DNA from: Enterocloster lavalensis
GTDB lineage: Bacteria > Bacillota > Clostridia > Lachnospirales > Lachnospiraceae
Direction of reading: 5' to 3'
Length of the DNA stretch: 36,417 nucleotides
Assembly: GCF_902364025.1 (NCBI RefSeq)
Contig: NZ_CABJCG010000031.1
Coordinates: forward strand, 4,677 to 41,093
This document shows positions 23,119-31,525 of this stretch, piece after piece. Position numbers and translations under genes: made by a program. Position 1 is the first letter of the stretch; every line of letters starts with the position of its first letter. The notes below the pieces were generated by a model. The model was not told the DNA's origin, did no database searches, and was given only the letters and a program-made list of their open reading frames with translations.

Positions 23119-23973
23119 ATGGAAAATATTCTGCTGTCCGGCTTTGCGGACGAGATATCATCGGATTTCAACCGGCAGATTCAGGTGTTAAACCGTCTGG
23201 GCATGGGCTACATGGAGATTCGCGGCGTGGACAAGCGGGGGATCGACACCTACTCCGAGGCGGAGGCGCGGGAGGTCAGGAGGCGCCTTGACGGCGGCGG
23301 AATCCGCGTGTCCTCCCTGGCCTCCCCCATCGGGAAGATCGAGATTACCAAGGAGTTTTCCGGCCATTTTGAGCACTTCAAACACGTGGTGGAGCTGGCC
23401 CATATTCTGGACGCCCGCTACATCCGCATGTTCAGCTTTTTCATCCCCCAGGGGGGCCGGGCCGACGACTACCGGGACCAGGTGTTTGAGCGTCTGGGCG
23501 CTCTTGTGGACTACGCCAAAACCCAGGAGGTGGTCCTGCTCCACGAGAACGAAAAGGACATCTACGGCGACAGCCCTAAGCGTTGCCGCCTGCTGATGGA
23601 CGAGTTCTGCGGGGACAGCTTCCGGGCGGTCTTTGACTTTGCAAACTTTATCCAGTGCGGGCACCAGGCCTGGGAGGCCTACGGGATTCTGAAGCCCTTT
23701 ATCGAGTACGTGCACGTCAAGGATGCGCGGGCGGCGGACGGCGTCATCGTGCCCGCGGGCCAGGGCGACGGCCAGATTGCCCGAATCCTGGGCGACTTAA
23801 AGGCGGACGGCTATGAGGGGTTCATTTCCCTGGAACCCCACCTGACGGAGTTCGAGGGCCTAAAGGGCCTGGAACGGGAGGGCGCAAGCCTTCAGGGGAT
23901 GCAGAAAATGGACGGCGAGGAGGCGTTTACAATCGCCTTCAACGCCCTCGAAAGGATTCTGAAGGCGCTTTAA
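23119..23973 (+). CDS. Xylose-isomerase-like TIM-barrel protein 2
   Basis: The product has 284 residues after AGAGGAGGCGGCC-ATG, 12 bp beyond the previous gene. It has the same TIM-barrel superfamily signature with a complete metal set: E143 in LLHENEKDIYGD, D173 in VFDFANF, H199 in EYVHVKDA and E239 in ISLEPHL. The LHENEK-IYGD motif and the PAGQGDG loop define a distinct branch often found beside Gfo/Idh/MocA genes. It is the last gene of the block and ends before a strong terminator. Likely an epimerase, isomerase or lyase acting on the keto-sugar; reaction inferred only. Confidence 0.88.
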   Translation: MENILLSGFADEISSDFNRQIQVLNRLGMGYMEIRGVDKRGIDTYSEAEAREVRRRLDGGGIRVSSLASPIGKIEITKEFSGHFEHFKHVVELAHILDARYIRMFSFFIPQGGRADDYRDQVFERLGALVDYAKTQEVVLLHENEKDIYGDSPKRCRLLMDEFCGDSFRAVFDFANFIQCGHQAWEAYGILKPFIEYVHVKDARAADGVIVPAGQGDGQIARILGDLKADGYEGFISLEPHLTEFEGLKGLEREGASLQGMQKMDGEEAFTIAFNALERILKAL

Positions 23974-23987
23974 AACCGTATATGACC

Positions 23988-24037
23988 GCAAAACCAGCCG
24001 GAATGGCCTCTGTTCAGACCATTCCGGCTGGTTTTGC
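23988..24037. terminator. Bidirectional terminator with 19-bp perfect stem
   Basis: A perfect 19-bp stem, GCAAAACC... at 23988-24006 and ...GGTTTTGC at 24019-24037, with a 12-base loop, lies between the convergent TIM-barrel and aldehyde dehydrogenase genes. The A-rich start and T-rich end of the stem (AAAA and TTTT) let it work on both strands. Confidence 0.8.
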
Positions 24038-24098
24038 TGCGTTTTATTTGCTGCGTTTTGTCTTGGAAATTATCCGTGCGCGCTTATGACATGAAACA

Positions 24099-25535
24099 TT
24101 AAAACGGAAGCTGCGCGGGCGTATACTGCACTGTAATCCATTTCAGCTCGGTAAACTCATCGATGGAGTAGGAGCCGCCCTCGCGCCCCACGCCGCTGTT
24201 TTTGACTCCGCCGAAGGCCACGGTGGAGTTGTCGGAGACGGTGGCGTTGTTGATGTGGACCATTCCGGCTTCCATCTCAAGGGACAGGGCCATGGCGTTG
24301 GAGAGGTCGTTGGTCAGCAGGGAGGAGGACAGGCCGTACTCGTTGTCGTTGCAGAGCCTTACCGCATCCTGCGGGTCCTTTGCCTTGATGATGGAGGTGA
24401 CCGGCCCGAAGCTCTCCTCGTAGAAGATCCGCATATCCGGCGTCACATCCTTTAAAACCGTGGGCTGGTAATAATTTCCCTCATGGGTGCCGCCGGTCAG
24501 AAGCACAGCGCCCTTGGAGACGGCGTCCGCGATCTGGCTGTCGATGATGTCGCACTGCTCTTTCTTGATCAGGGGGCCGATCACCGTGTCCATGGCGTGG
24601 GGGTCGCCCGCCTTCATGGTCCCCGCGTAGGCCGTAAACTTCTCGCAGAATTCGTCGTACACCGGTTCCTCCACGATCAGGCGGGAGGTGCACATGCAGA
24701 TTTGACCCTGGTGGAAAAACGCTCCGAAACCGGCGATGCGCACCGCCTGGTCCAGGTCAAAGTCTCTGAGCAGAATCAGCGGGTTTTTGCCGCCCATCTC
24801 CAGGGAATACTTCTTAAACAGCACGGAAGCTTTGGCGGCGATGCCTTTGCCCACCGCGGTGGAGCCGGTGAATGCCACCATCTTGATCCGGGGGTCCTCC
24901 ACCAGGCGGTTGCCCACCGCTTCGCCGGAGCCGGGAACCAGGTTAAAGACGCCCGCAGGCAGACCGGCGGCGTCCAGGGCCTTCGCGATCATCACGCCGG
25001 ACACCGGAGTGGCGCTGGCGGGTTTTAAGACGAAGGTGTTGCCGGCGGCCAGGGCGTATACGACCTTCTTTAAGGCCAGAAGGAGCGGGAAGTTGAAGGG
25101 GGCGATTCCGGCCACCACGCCGAAGGGCAGTCTGCGGATCATGGAGATTTCGCCGGGGGCCTGCTGCTGGATCTCGCCGAATACCCGGCGGCACTCTCCG
25201 GCCGCGGCCCGGAACAAGTCTACCGCGAACCCGGCCTCAAAATAAGCCTTCCCAAAGGCGGAGCCGCTCTCGTCCATCAGGACTCCCGCCACCTCATCGA
25301 TATGCTCCTGCATCCAGTCCCCGGCCTTCAGGAGAATGGCCTCCTTGTCGGCCGCAGGCGTCTCAGCCCATGACTTCCAGGCGTGATCCGCCGCTGCGAT
25401 GGCCTCCTCCACCTCGTCGGGACCTGCAAAATGAACCTGGGCGTACGCCGAACCGTCCGCCGGGTTGATATCGGTTACCACGGAACCACTTTCCGTATTT
25501 TTCCATTTTCCATTTATGTACAGCTGATATTCCAT
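24099..25535 (-). CDS. NAD(P)-dependent aldehyde dehydrogenase, benzaldehyde/vanillin-dehydrogenase-like
   Basis: The product has 478 residues; the ATG follows CAGGAGGTAGGTTCT. It oxidises an aldehyde to the acid through a thiohemiacetal. Features in order: YINGKWKNTESG at the N-terminus, GIAPFNFPLLLALKK, the cofactor segment FTGSTAVGKGIAAKA, catalytic base E246 in SLEMGGKNP, nucleophile C280 in HQGQICMC, and ESFGPVTSI plus FGGVKNSGVGREGG near the C-terminus. HQGQICMCTSR resembles the aryl-aldehyde branch (YfmT/vanillin type) more than betaine or acetaldehyde enzymes. It follows the alcohol dehydrogenase gene by 19 bp in one operon. Confidence 0.92.
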   Translation of the reverse strand: MEYQLYINGKWKNTESGSVVTDINPADGSAYAQVHFAGPDEVEEAIAAADHAWKSWAETPAADKEAILLKAGDWMQEHIDEVAGVLMDESGSAFGKAYFEAGFAVDLFRAAAGECRRVFGEIQQQAPGEISMIRRLPFGVVAGIAPFNFPLLLALKKVVYALAAGNTFVLKPASATPVSGVMIAKALDAAGLPAGVFNLVPGSGEAVGNRLVEDPRIKMVAFTGSTAVGKGIAAKASVLFKKYSLEMGGKNPLILLRDFDLDQAVRIAGFGAFFHQGQICMCTSRLIVEEPVYDEFCEKFTAYAGTMKAGDPHAMDTVIGPLIKKEQCDIIDSQIADAVSKGAVLLTGGTHEGNYYQPTVLKDVTPDMRIFYEESFGPVTSIIKAKDPQDAVRLCNDNEYGLSSSLLTNDLSNAMALSLEMEAGMVHINNATVSDNSTVAFGGVKNSGVGREGGSYSIDEFTELKWITVQYTPAQLPF

Positions 25536-25554
25536 AGAACCTACCTCCTGTTAT

Positions 25555-26649
25555 TTAGTTCATTTTCAGCAGGGCCTTGATCACCTTGCCGCTGTGTGAG
25601 GCGTGGAAGGCCTCGTTGATGTCGTTAAAGTCATAGACGTGGATCAGACGGTCAAAGGGGAAGCGCCCTTCTTTATAGTAGGAAATGAGCTGGGGGATGA
25701 ACAGCTTCGGGTTGGAATCGCCCTCCACGATACCGATTAAGGACTTGCCCTCGCCCATCAGTTCCTCCTGGACGTTGATGGTCAGATCGCCGGTGACGCC
25801 TAAAACCACGGCGGTGCCCAGGAATTTCACGCTGGCCAGTGCCTTTTTCACCATATCCGGCACGCCGCTGGTGTCGATGGCGTAGTCCGCGCCGCCGCCG
25901 GTGATCTTCTTGATCTCAGCCACCACGTCGCCGCAGGTCTTGCGGTTGATGCCGTGGGTCGCGCCCAGTTCTTTGGCCAGGGCCAGGCTCTCCTCGTTGC
26001 CGCTGACCGCGATAATGTTTTTACAGGGGCATAAATGCGCCGCCATGATGGCGCTCATTCCCACTGTGCCGCAGCCGAACACCACCAGGCTGGAGCCCGC
26101 CACGGGTTTCAGACGGTTTAATACCGCGCCCGCGCCGGTCTGGATTCCGCAGCCCAGGGGGCCTAAGATGTCCAGCTCCAGGTCCTTATCAACCCGGATA
26201 ATGCTGTTTTTGTGGACCACGGAGTAGGTGGCGAAGGAGGACTGGCCGAAAAAGGAGGATACTTCCTGTCCGTCCTTGGACAGGCGCCGGGTGCCGTCGC
26301 TCATGACGCCGCCAAAGTTGATCGCGTTAAAATTTTCGCAGGCATAGGGCCGTCCGGCCAGGCAGCTGTCGCAGTGCCCGCAGGAGCCGAAGGAGAACAC
26401 CACGTGATCGCCGGGCTCGAACTCGGTGACGCCGGGCCCCACCTTCTCCACGATTCCGCAGCCCTCGTGGCCCAGCACCGCGGGGAGCGGAACCGGAATC
26501 ATCTGCTGCTGCGCGACCTCATCTGTATGGCAGACCCCGCTGGCGGCGATCTTGACCATCACCTCGCCTTCCCGCGGGTCCTGTAACTCCAGCTCCTCAA
26601 ATTGGAAGGGCTGACCTTTCTCTCGTACAACTGCTGCTGTTATTTTCAT
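25555..26649 (-). CDS. Zinc-dependent alcohol dehydrogenase, aryl-alcohol type
   Basis: The product has 364 residues. It oxidises an alcohol to an aldehyde with NAD(P). Catalytic zinc ligands are C40 (SGVCHTDE), H61-E62 (LGHEGCG) and a cysteine in LGPLGCGIQTGAG (near 172). Structural zinc ligands are C90, C93, C96 and C104 (SCGHCDSCLAGRPYAC). The cofactor loop is VFGCGTVGMS. The sequence and GCGIQTGAGAV motif fit class III-like/benzyl-alcohol dehydrogenases. Coupled with the aldehyde dehydrogenase, it can take an alcohol to the acid. An eight-codon mini-ORF overlaps its ATG upstream (see findings). Confidence 0.93.
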   Translation of the reverse strand: MKITAAVVREKGQPFQFEELELQDPREGEVMVKIAASGVCHTDEVAQQQMIPVPLPAVLGHEGCGIVEKVGPGVTEFEPGDHVVFSFGSCGHCDSCLAGRPYACENFNAINFGGVMSDGTRRLSKDGQEVSSFFGQSSFATYSVVHKNSIIRVDKDLELDILGPLGCGIQTGAGAVLNRLKPVAGSSLVVFGCGTVGMSAIMAAHLCPCKNIIAVSGNEESLALAKELGATHGINRKTCGDVVAEIKKITGGGADYAIDTSGVPDMVKKALASVKFLGTAVVLGVTGDLTINVQEELMGEGKSLIGIVEGDSNPKLFIPQLISYYKEGRFPFDRLIHVYDFNDINEAFHASHSGKVIKALLKMN

Positions 26650-26684
26650 AATTGTGACACCTCCATCTGCATTTTTGTTCCTTT

Positions 26685-26713
26685 ATTATAGATACAATTT
26701 GCCTGGAAGTAAA
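26685..26713 (-). promoter_or_regulatory. Sigma-A promoter for the alcohol/aldehyde dehydrogenase operon
   Basis: On the minus strand TTTACT (26708-26713), 17-bp spacer and TATAAT (26685-26690) stand about 40 bp before the alcohol dehydrogenase ATG. Confidence 0.65.
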
Positions 26714-26758
26714 CAATAATTAATAAATTATCAGACTTTAGTGTTAAAAATCTGTAAA

Positions 26759-26776
26759 TTGTTGGAGCGCCAACAA
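26759..26776. promoter_or_regulatory. Candidate operator, perfect 7-bp inverted repeat
   Basis: TTGTTGG (26759-26765) and CCAACAA (26770-26776) flank AGCG. It lies about 80-100 bp upstream of the predicted alcohol dehydrogenase transcription start and partly overlaps the A/T run of the neighbouring terminator. It could bind a regulator of the operon or be a chance feature. Confidence 0.35.
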
Positions 26777-26831
26777 AAAAAAGAAGCTGCCGCTTCCTCA
26801 GATGTCTCCACCTGTGTCCGCGACAGCTTCT
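26774..26831 (-). terminator. Rho-independent terminator after the 158-residue membrane protein gene
   Basis: On the minus strand AGAAGCTGTCGC (26831-26820) pairs with GCGGCAGCTTCT (26793-26782), one G-U pair, with an inner CAGGTG/CATCTG stem; a run of eight Ts follows (26782-26775). Confidence 0.88.
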
Positions 26832-26844
26832 GATCTGTCCGTTA

Positions 26845-27321
26845 TTACTTCTTTTCTTCTTTTTTCTTTTTATCCCGTTTGAACCTTGCAAAAAATCCCT
26901 TTTTCTTGGCCGGAGCCGGAACGGCGCCGCCGCGCACGCTCTTGATCTGAGTTATGTAGATACCGCTCATAACCACCTTGGCCTCGGTCTTGACCGGAAG
27001 GGACTGGAAAACGCGCTCGTCCGCCATCAGGGTCATCACCTTGGGACCGATCTTGGCCTTCACGATCGGCACCTTGGCCCAACGCATGTACTTGGGCGTC
27101 TGGTCGACTACCATCTTGGGAAGTCCGGCCTGCGTGATCTTCATTTTCTTCTTGTCAATCACCAGAAGGGAGACGGTCTGGGCGGCCGCATCGATGAGCG
27201 CCTGCTGCTCCACCTGGCGCTTCTGGAGTTTGTTCCCCATAAAATAGAGGATAGCCAGAATGATGACGGCGATCACGAGAATGACAAGTACCACGTTTAA
27301 AACAATTTGCAGTGTGGGCAT
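26845..27321 (-). CDS. Membrane-anchored protein divergent from rpoB
   Basis: The 158-residue product has an N-terminal membrane segment (about 6-28, VLNVVLVILVIAVIILAILY), then a cytoplasmic, beta-rich middle (about 45-130, with SLLVIDKKKMKITQAGLPKM and VPIVKAKIGPKVMTLM) and a very basic, lysine-rich tail (KKKGFFARFKRDKKKKEEKK). The ribosome site is GGAGG seven bases before the ATG. The tail suggests contact with nucleic acid or acidic phospholipid. It resembles hypothetical proteins found next to rpoB in related genomes (from memory). Function unknown. Confidence 0.8.
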   Translation of the reverse strand: MPTLQIVLNVVLVILVIAVIILAILYFMGNKLQKRQVEQQALIDAAAQTVSLLVIDKKKMKITQAGLPKMVVDQTPKYMRWAKVPIVKAKIGPKVMTLMADERVFQSLPVKTEAKVVMSGIYITQIKSVRGGAVPAPAKKKGFFARFKRDKKKKEEKK

Positions 27322-27399
27322 AAAAATACCTCCAACCTTATTAATGTAAAGCTTGTCCCCTGGTTAAATGTTTCACGTGCCCAAAAGACATTCTATAAC

Positions 27400-27428
27400 A
27401 GTATATCATTTTTACAATCGAATTGCAA
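27400..27428 (-). promoter_or_regulatory. Promoter for the 158-residue membrane protein gene
   Basis: On the minus strand TTGCAA (27423-27428), 17-bp spacer and TATACT (27400-27405). Its -35 lies only 11 bp from the -35 of the rpoB promoter, so the two share an upstream region. Confidence 0.65.
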
Positions 27429-27439
27429 GCAAAAAATGC

Positions 27440-27468
27440 TTGACACCTTGACAGGGCTATGATATTAT
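27440..27468 (+). promoter_or_regulatory. Strong promoter for rpoBC
   Basis: TTGACA (27440-27445), 17-bp spacer, TATTAT (27463-27468), close to the sigma-A consensus. The leader is about 140 bases and could fold into TGGGC/GCCCA (about 27493-27508) and GTAACCGCGT...ACGCG...GTTAC stems. Confidence 0.8.
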
Positions 27469-27613
27469 GGAGTGTGCACTATTGTGGCAAGGTGGGCTTT
27501 TTGCGCCCAATTCTGCCCAATTTTGGAACGAAACGTAACCGCGTGTCTTTTTTTGTAAAATCTGGACGCGTACACTGTTACAATGATTAAAGAAAACAGG
27601 GGTGAAAACGTCA

Positions 27614-30600
27614 ATGGAGAAAAGCAGAATACGTCCGGTACCGGCCGGGAAAAGCGTAAGAATGAGCTACTCAAGACAGAAAGAAGTTCTTGAGATGCCA
27701 AACCTGATTGAGATTCAGAAGGATTCCTATCAGTGGTTCTTAAAAGAAGGACTGAAGGAAGCTTTTGATGATATCTCTCCGATTGCAGACTTTGCGGGTC
27801 ACCTGAGTCTGGAATTCGTTGACTTTACACTTTGCAAGGATGATGTGAAGTACACCATCGAGGAGTGTAAAGAGCGGGATGCAACTTACGCCGCACCACT
27901 AAAGGTAAAGGTAAGACTGTACAACAAAGATAAAGATGAAATGAATGAACACGAGATTTTCATGGGCGATCTGCCTCTGATGACGGATACCGGATCCTTT
28001 GTGATCAACGGTGCCGAGCGTGTTATCGTAAGCCAGTTAGTACGTTCCCCTGGTATCTATTACGGCATCGGTCATGACAAGGTCGGCAAGGAGCTGTTCA
28101 CCTGCACGGTGATCCCCAACCGCGGCGCGTGGCTGGAGTACGAGACGGATTCCAACGACGTATTCTACGTGCGTGTGGACAGAACCCGCAAGGTTCCGGT
28201 GACCGTGCTGGTCCGCGCGCTGGGCTACGGCACAAACGCTGAGATTCTCGACCTGTTTGGCGAAGAACCCAAATTGCTGGCCAGCTTTGGTAAGGACACC
28301 TCTGACAACTACCAGGATGGCTTATTAGAGTTATATAAGAAGATCCGCCCCGGTGAGCCCTTATCCGTTGACAGCGCAGAGAGCCTGTTAAATAGTATGT
28401 TCTTTGACCCCAGAAGATACGATTTAGCGAAGGTCGGACGCTATAAATTCAACAAGAAGCTGTCCTTCAAGAACCGCTTAAACGGCCAGACCCTGGCCGA
28501 GGACGTGGTGGACACCTCCACCGGCGAGATTCTGGCCGAGGCCGGAACCAAGGTGGACAAAACAAAGGCCGCTGAGATTCAGAACGCCGCGGTTCCCTTT
28601 GTATGGGTGGACGGACCCACCAGAAAGCAGAAGGTTTTATCCAACATGATGGTGGACCTGGCTGCGTATGTGTCCTTCGATCCCGAGGAAGTGGGCGTTA
28701 CCGAGTTAGTATATTACCCGGCACTTTCCGCTATCCTGGCAGAAGTTGGGACCGACGATACGGAGGCTTTGAAGGAAGCGCTCCGCAAGAACATCCACGA
28801 CCTGATTCCCAAGCATATCACCAAGGAAGACATCATCGCTTCCATCAACTATAATATGCACCTGGAAGAGGAAGTGGGAAATGCCGACGACATCGACCAT
28901 CTGGGCAACCGCCGCATCCGCGCGGTGGGCGAGCTGCTGCAGAACCAGTACCGCATCGGTCTGTCCCGTATGGAGCGCGTCGTCAGAGAGCGCATGACAA
29001 CCCAGGATATGGACGGCATCACGCCCCAGTCCTTAATCAATATCAAGCCCGTGACCGCGGCGGTGAAGGAGTTCTTCGGAAGTTCCCAGCTGTCCCAGTT
29101 CATGGACCAGAACAACCCGCTAGCCGAGCTGACCCACAAGCGGCGTCTGTCCGCCCTGGGCCCCGGCGGTCTGTCCCGTGACCGCGCCGGATTCGAGGTG
29201 CGTGACGTACACTACACCCACTACGGCCGCATGTGCCCCATCGAGACCCCCGAGGGTCCCAACATCGGTCTGATCAACTCCCTGGCGACCTACGCCCGGG
29301 TGAACCAGTACGGCTTCATCGAGGCCCCCTACCGAGTGGTGGATAAGACCACGGACCCGGCCAATCCGCGAGTAACGGACGAGGTGGTTTACCTGACCGC
29401 CGATGAGGAAGACAACTTCGTGGTAGCCCAGGCGAACGAAGCCCTGGACGAGGACGGCCATTTTGTTCACAACAACGTATCCGGACGTTTCCGCACAGAG
29501 ACATCCGAGTTCCAGAAAAAGACCATCGACCTGATGGACGTATCTCCTAAGATGGTGTTCTCCGTAGCTACGGCCATGATCCCCTTCCTGGAGAACGACG
29601 ACGCCAACCGCGCGCTGATGGGTTCCAACATGCAGCGTCAGGCGGTGCCGCTTCTGACCACCGAGGCCCCGGCTGTGGGCACCGGTATCGAGGGCAAGGC
29701 CGCGGTTGACTCCGGCGTGTGCGTGCTGGCAAGGAACGCCGGCGTGGTGACCCGCTCCGCTTCCAACGAGATCATTATCAAGCGTGACTCCGACGGAAAC
29801 AAGGACGTTTACCATCTGACCAAGTTTAAGAGAAGCAACCAGAGCAACTGCTACAACCAGAAGCCCATCGTATATAAGGGCGACCACGTGGAGGCAGGCG
29901 AGGTGATCGCCGACGGCCCGTCCACCTCTCAGGGTGAGATCGCGCTGGGCAAGAACCCGCTCATCGGCTTCATGACCTGGGAAGGCTACAACTACGAGGA
30001 CGCGGTTCTGCTGTCCGAGCGCCTGGTCCAGGAGGATGTTTACACCTCCATCCACATCGAGGAGTACGAGGCCGAGGCCCGCGACACCAAGCTGGGACCG
30101 GAAGAGATCACCCGCGACGTGCCCGGCGTGGGCGAGGACGCGCTCAAGGATCTGGACGAGCGGGGAATCATCCGCATCGGCGCTGAGGTCCGTGCGGGAG
30201 ACATCCTGGTTGGTAAGGTTACGCCCAAGGGCGAGACCGAGCTGACCGCGGAGGAGCGCCTGCTGCGCGCCATCTTCGGCGAGAAGGCCAGAGAGGTCCG
30301 CGACACCTCCTTAAAGGTGCCCCACGGCGCATACGGCATCATCGTGGATGCCAAGGTATTTACCAGAGAGAACGGCGACGAGCTGGCACCCGGCGTGAAC
30401 GAGACCGTCCGCATCTACATTGCCCAGAAGCGTAAGATTTCCGTGGGCGATAAGATGGCGGGACGTCACGGAAACAAGGGTGTTGTGTCCCGCGTGCTGC
30501 CGGTGGAGGATATGCCTTTCCTGCCCAACGGACGTCCGTTGGACATCGTGCTGAACCCCCTGGGCGTGCCGTCCCGTATGAATATCGGACAGGTACTGGA

Positions 30601-31507
30601 GATCCACTTAAGCCTTGCTGCCAAGGCCCTGGGCTTCAACGTGTCCACCCCGATCTTCGACGGCGCAAACGAGAACGACATTCAGGATACCCTGGAACTG
30701 GCCAACGATTACGTGAACCTTTCCTGGGAGGAATTTGAGACAAAATATAAAGACCTGATCAAGCCCGAGGTGATGGATTATCTGGGTTCCAACCTGGAAC
30801 ACCGCGAGCTCTGGAAGGGTGTGCCCATCAGCCGCGACGGTAAGGTGCGCCTGCGCGACGGGCGGACCGGCGAGTTCTTCGACGGTGCCGTTACCATCGG
30901 ACACATGCATTATCTGAAGCTGCACCACCTGGTAGACGACAAGATCCATGCCCGTTCTACCGGCCCATACTCCCTGGTTACCCAGCAGCCCCTGGGCGGT
31001 AAAGCTCAGTTCGGCGGCCAGCGTTTCGGTGAGATGGAGGTTTGGGCACTGGAGGCGTACGGCGCTTCCTACACCCTGCAGGAGATCATGACCGTGAAGT
31101 CCGACGACGTTGTGGGCCGTGTCAAGACCTACGAGGCCATCATCAAGGGCGAGAACATTCCGGAGCCGGGCGTGCCCGAGTCCTTCAAGGTTCTGCTCAA
31201 GGAGATGCAGTCTCTGGGCCTGGACGTACAGGTGCTGCGCGACGACGGAACCGAAGTGGAAATGGCCGAGAATATCGACTACGGCGATACCGAGCTGCGC
31301 GCGCTGCTTGAGGGCGACCGCCGCATGAGTCCCGAGGAGCCTCTGGGCGCTTACGGATACCAGGAGCAGGAGTTCAAAAATAACGAGTTGGTGAGCGTTG
31401 AGGAAGAGGTGGTTGAGACTGCTCTGGACGACGAGTACACCTTGGATGACGACGTGGATCTGGCCGACGATCTGGACGATCTTGTGGACGACGGTGAAGA
31501 AGAATAA
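27614..31507 (+). CDS. rpoB: RNA polymerase beta subunit
   Basis: The product has 1297 residues from the ATG at 27614, nine bases after AGGGGTG; GTG at 27602 has no spaced ribosome site. With RpoC it forms the polymerase active centre. The start [20 protein letters not shown] and the rifampicin pocket are typical: D498, H508 and S513 correspond to E. coli D516, H526 and S531 and are unmutated. [15 protein letters not shown] and the [20 protein letters not shown] segment near the C-terminus are conserved. The last 28 residues are strongly acidic ([20 protein letters not shown]), beyond the normal end. rpoC follows 18 bp later. Confidence 0.98.
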   Translation: MEKSRIRPVPAGKSVRMSYSRQKEVLEMPNLIEIQKDSYQWFLKEGLKEAFDDISPIADFAGHLSLEFVDFTLCKDDVKYTIEECKERDATYAAPLKVKVRLYNKDKDEMNEHEIFMGDLPLMTDTGSFVINGAERVIVSQLVRSPGIYYGIGHDKVGKELFTCTVIPNRGAWLEYETDSNDVFYVRVDRTRKVPVTVLVRALGYGTNAEILDLFGEEPKLLASFGKDTSDNYQDGLLELYKKIRPGEPLSVDSAESLLNSMFFDPRRYDLAKVGRYKFNKKLSFKNRLNGQTLAEDVVDTSTGEILAEAGTKVDKTKAAEIQNAAVPFVWVDGPTRKQKVLSNMMVDLAAYVSFDPEEVGVTELVYYPALSAILAEVGTDDTEALKEALRKNIHDLIPKHITKEDIIASINYNMHLEEEVGNADDIDHLGNRRIRAVGELLQNQYRIGLSRMERVVRERMTTQDMDGITPQSLINIKPVTAAVKEFFGSSQLSQFMDQNNPLAELTHKRRLSALGPGGLSRDRAGFEVRDVHYTHYGRMCPIETPEGPNIGLINSLATYARVNQYGFIEAPYRVVDKTTDPANPRVTDEVVYLTADEEDNFVVAQANEALDEDGHFVHNNVSGRFRTETSEFQKKTIDLMDVSPKMVFSVATAMIPFLENDDANRALMGSNMQRQAVPLLTTEAPAVGTGIEGKAAVDSGVCVLARNAGVVTRSASNEIIIKRDSDGNKDVYHLTKFKRSNQSNCYNQKPIVYKGDHVEAGEVIADGPSTSQGEIALGKNPLIGFMTWEGYNYEDAVLLSERLVQEDVYTSIHIEEYEAEARDTKLGPEEITRDVPGVGEDALKDLDERGIIRIGAEVRAGDILVGKVTPKGETELTAEERLLRAIFGEKAREVRDTSLKVPHGAYGIIVDAKVFTRENGDELAPGVNETVRIYIAQKRKISVGDKMAGRHGNKGVVSRVLPVEDMPFLPNGRPLDIVLNPLGVPSRMNIGQVLEIHLSLAAKALGFNVSTPIFDGANENDIQDTLELANDYVNLSWEEFETKYKDLIKPEVMDYLGSNLEHRELWKGVPISRDGKVRLRDGRTGEFFDGAVTIGHMHYLKLHHLVDDKIHARSTGPYSLVTQQPLGGKAQFGGQRFGEMEVWALEAYGASYTLQEIMTVKSDDVVGRVKTYEAIIKGENIPEPGVPESFKVLLKEMQSLGLDVQVLRDDGTEVEMAENIDYGDTELRALLEGDRRMSPEEPLGAYGYQEQEFKNNELVSVEEEVVETALDDEYTLDDDVDLADDLDDLVDDGEEE

Positions 31508-31525
31508 TAGAAGGGAGTATAGCTC

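Noticed and set aside
20067..23973. Complete DgpABC-type C-glycosidase set
   Set aside because: The small beta subunit partner of DgpC is not encoded, so the claim is limited to a possible variant pathway.
27475..27613. Ribosomal-protein-type (L10) regulatory leader of rpoB
   Set aside because: No rplJL is present and no conserved L10 leader motif could be recognised; only simple stem-forming segments are seen.
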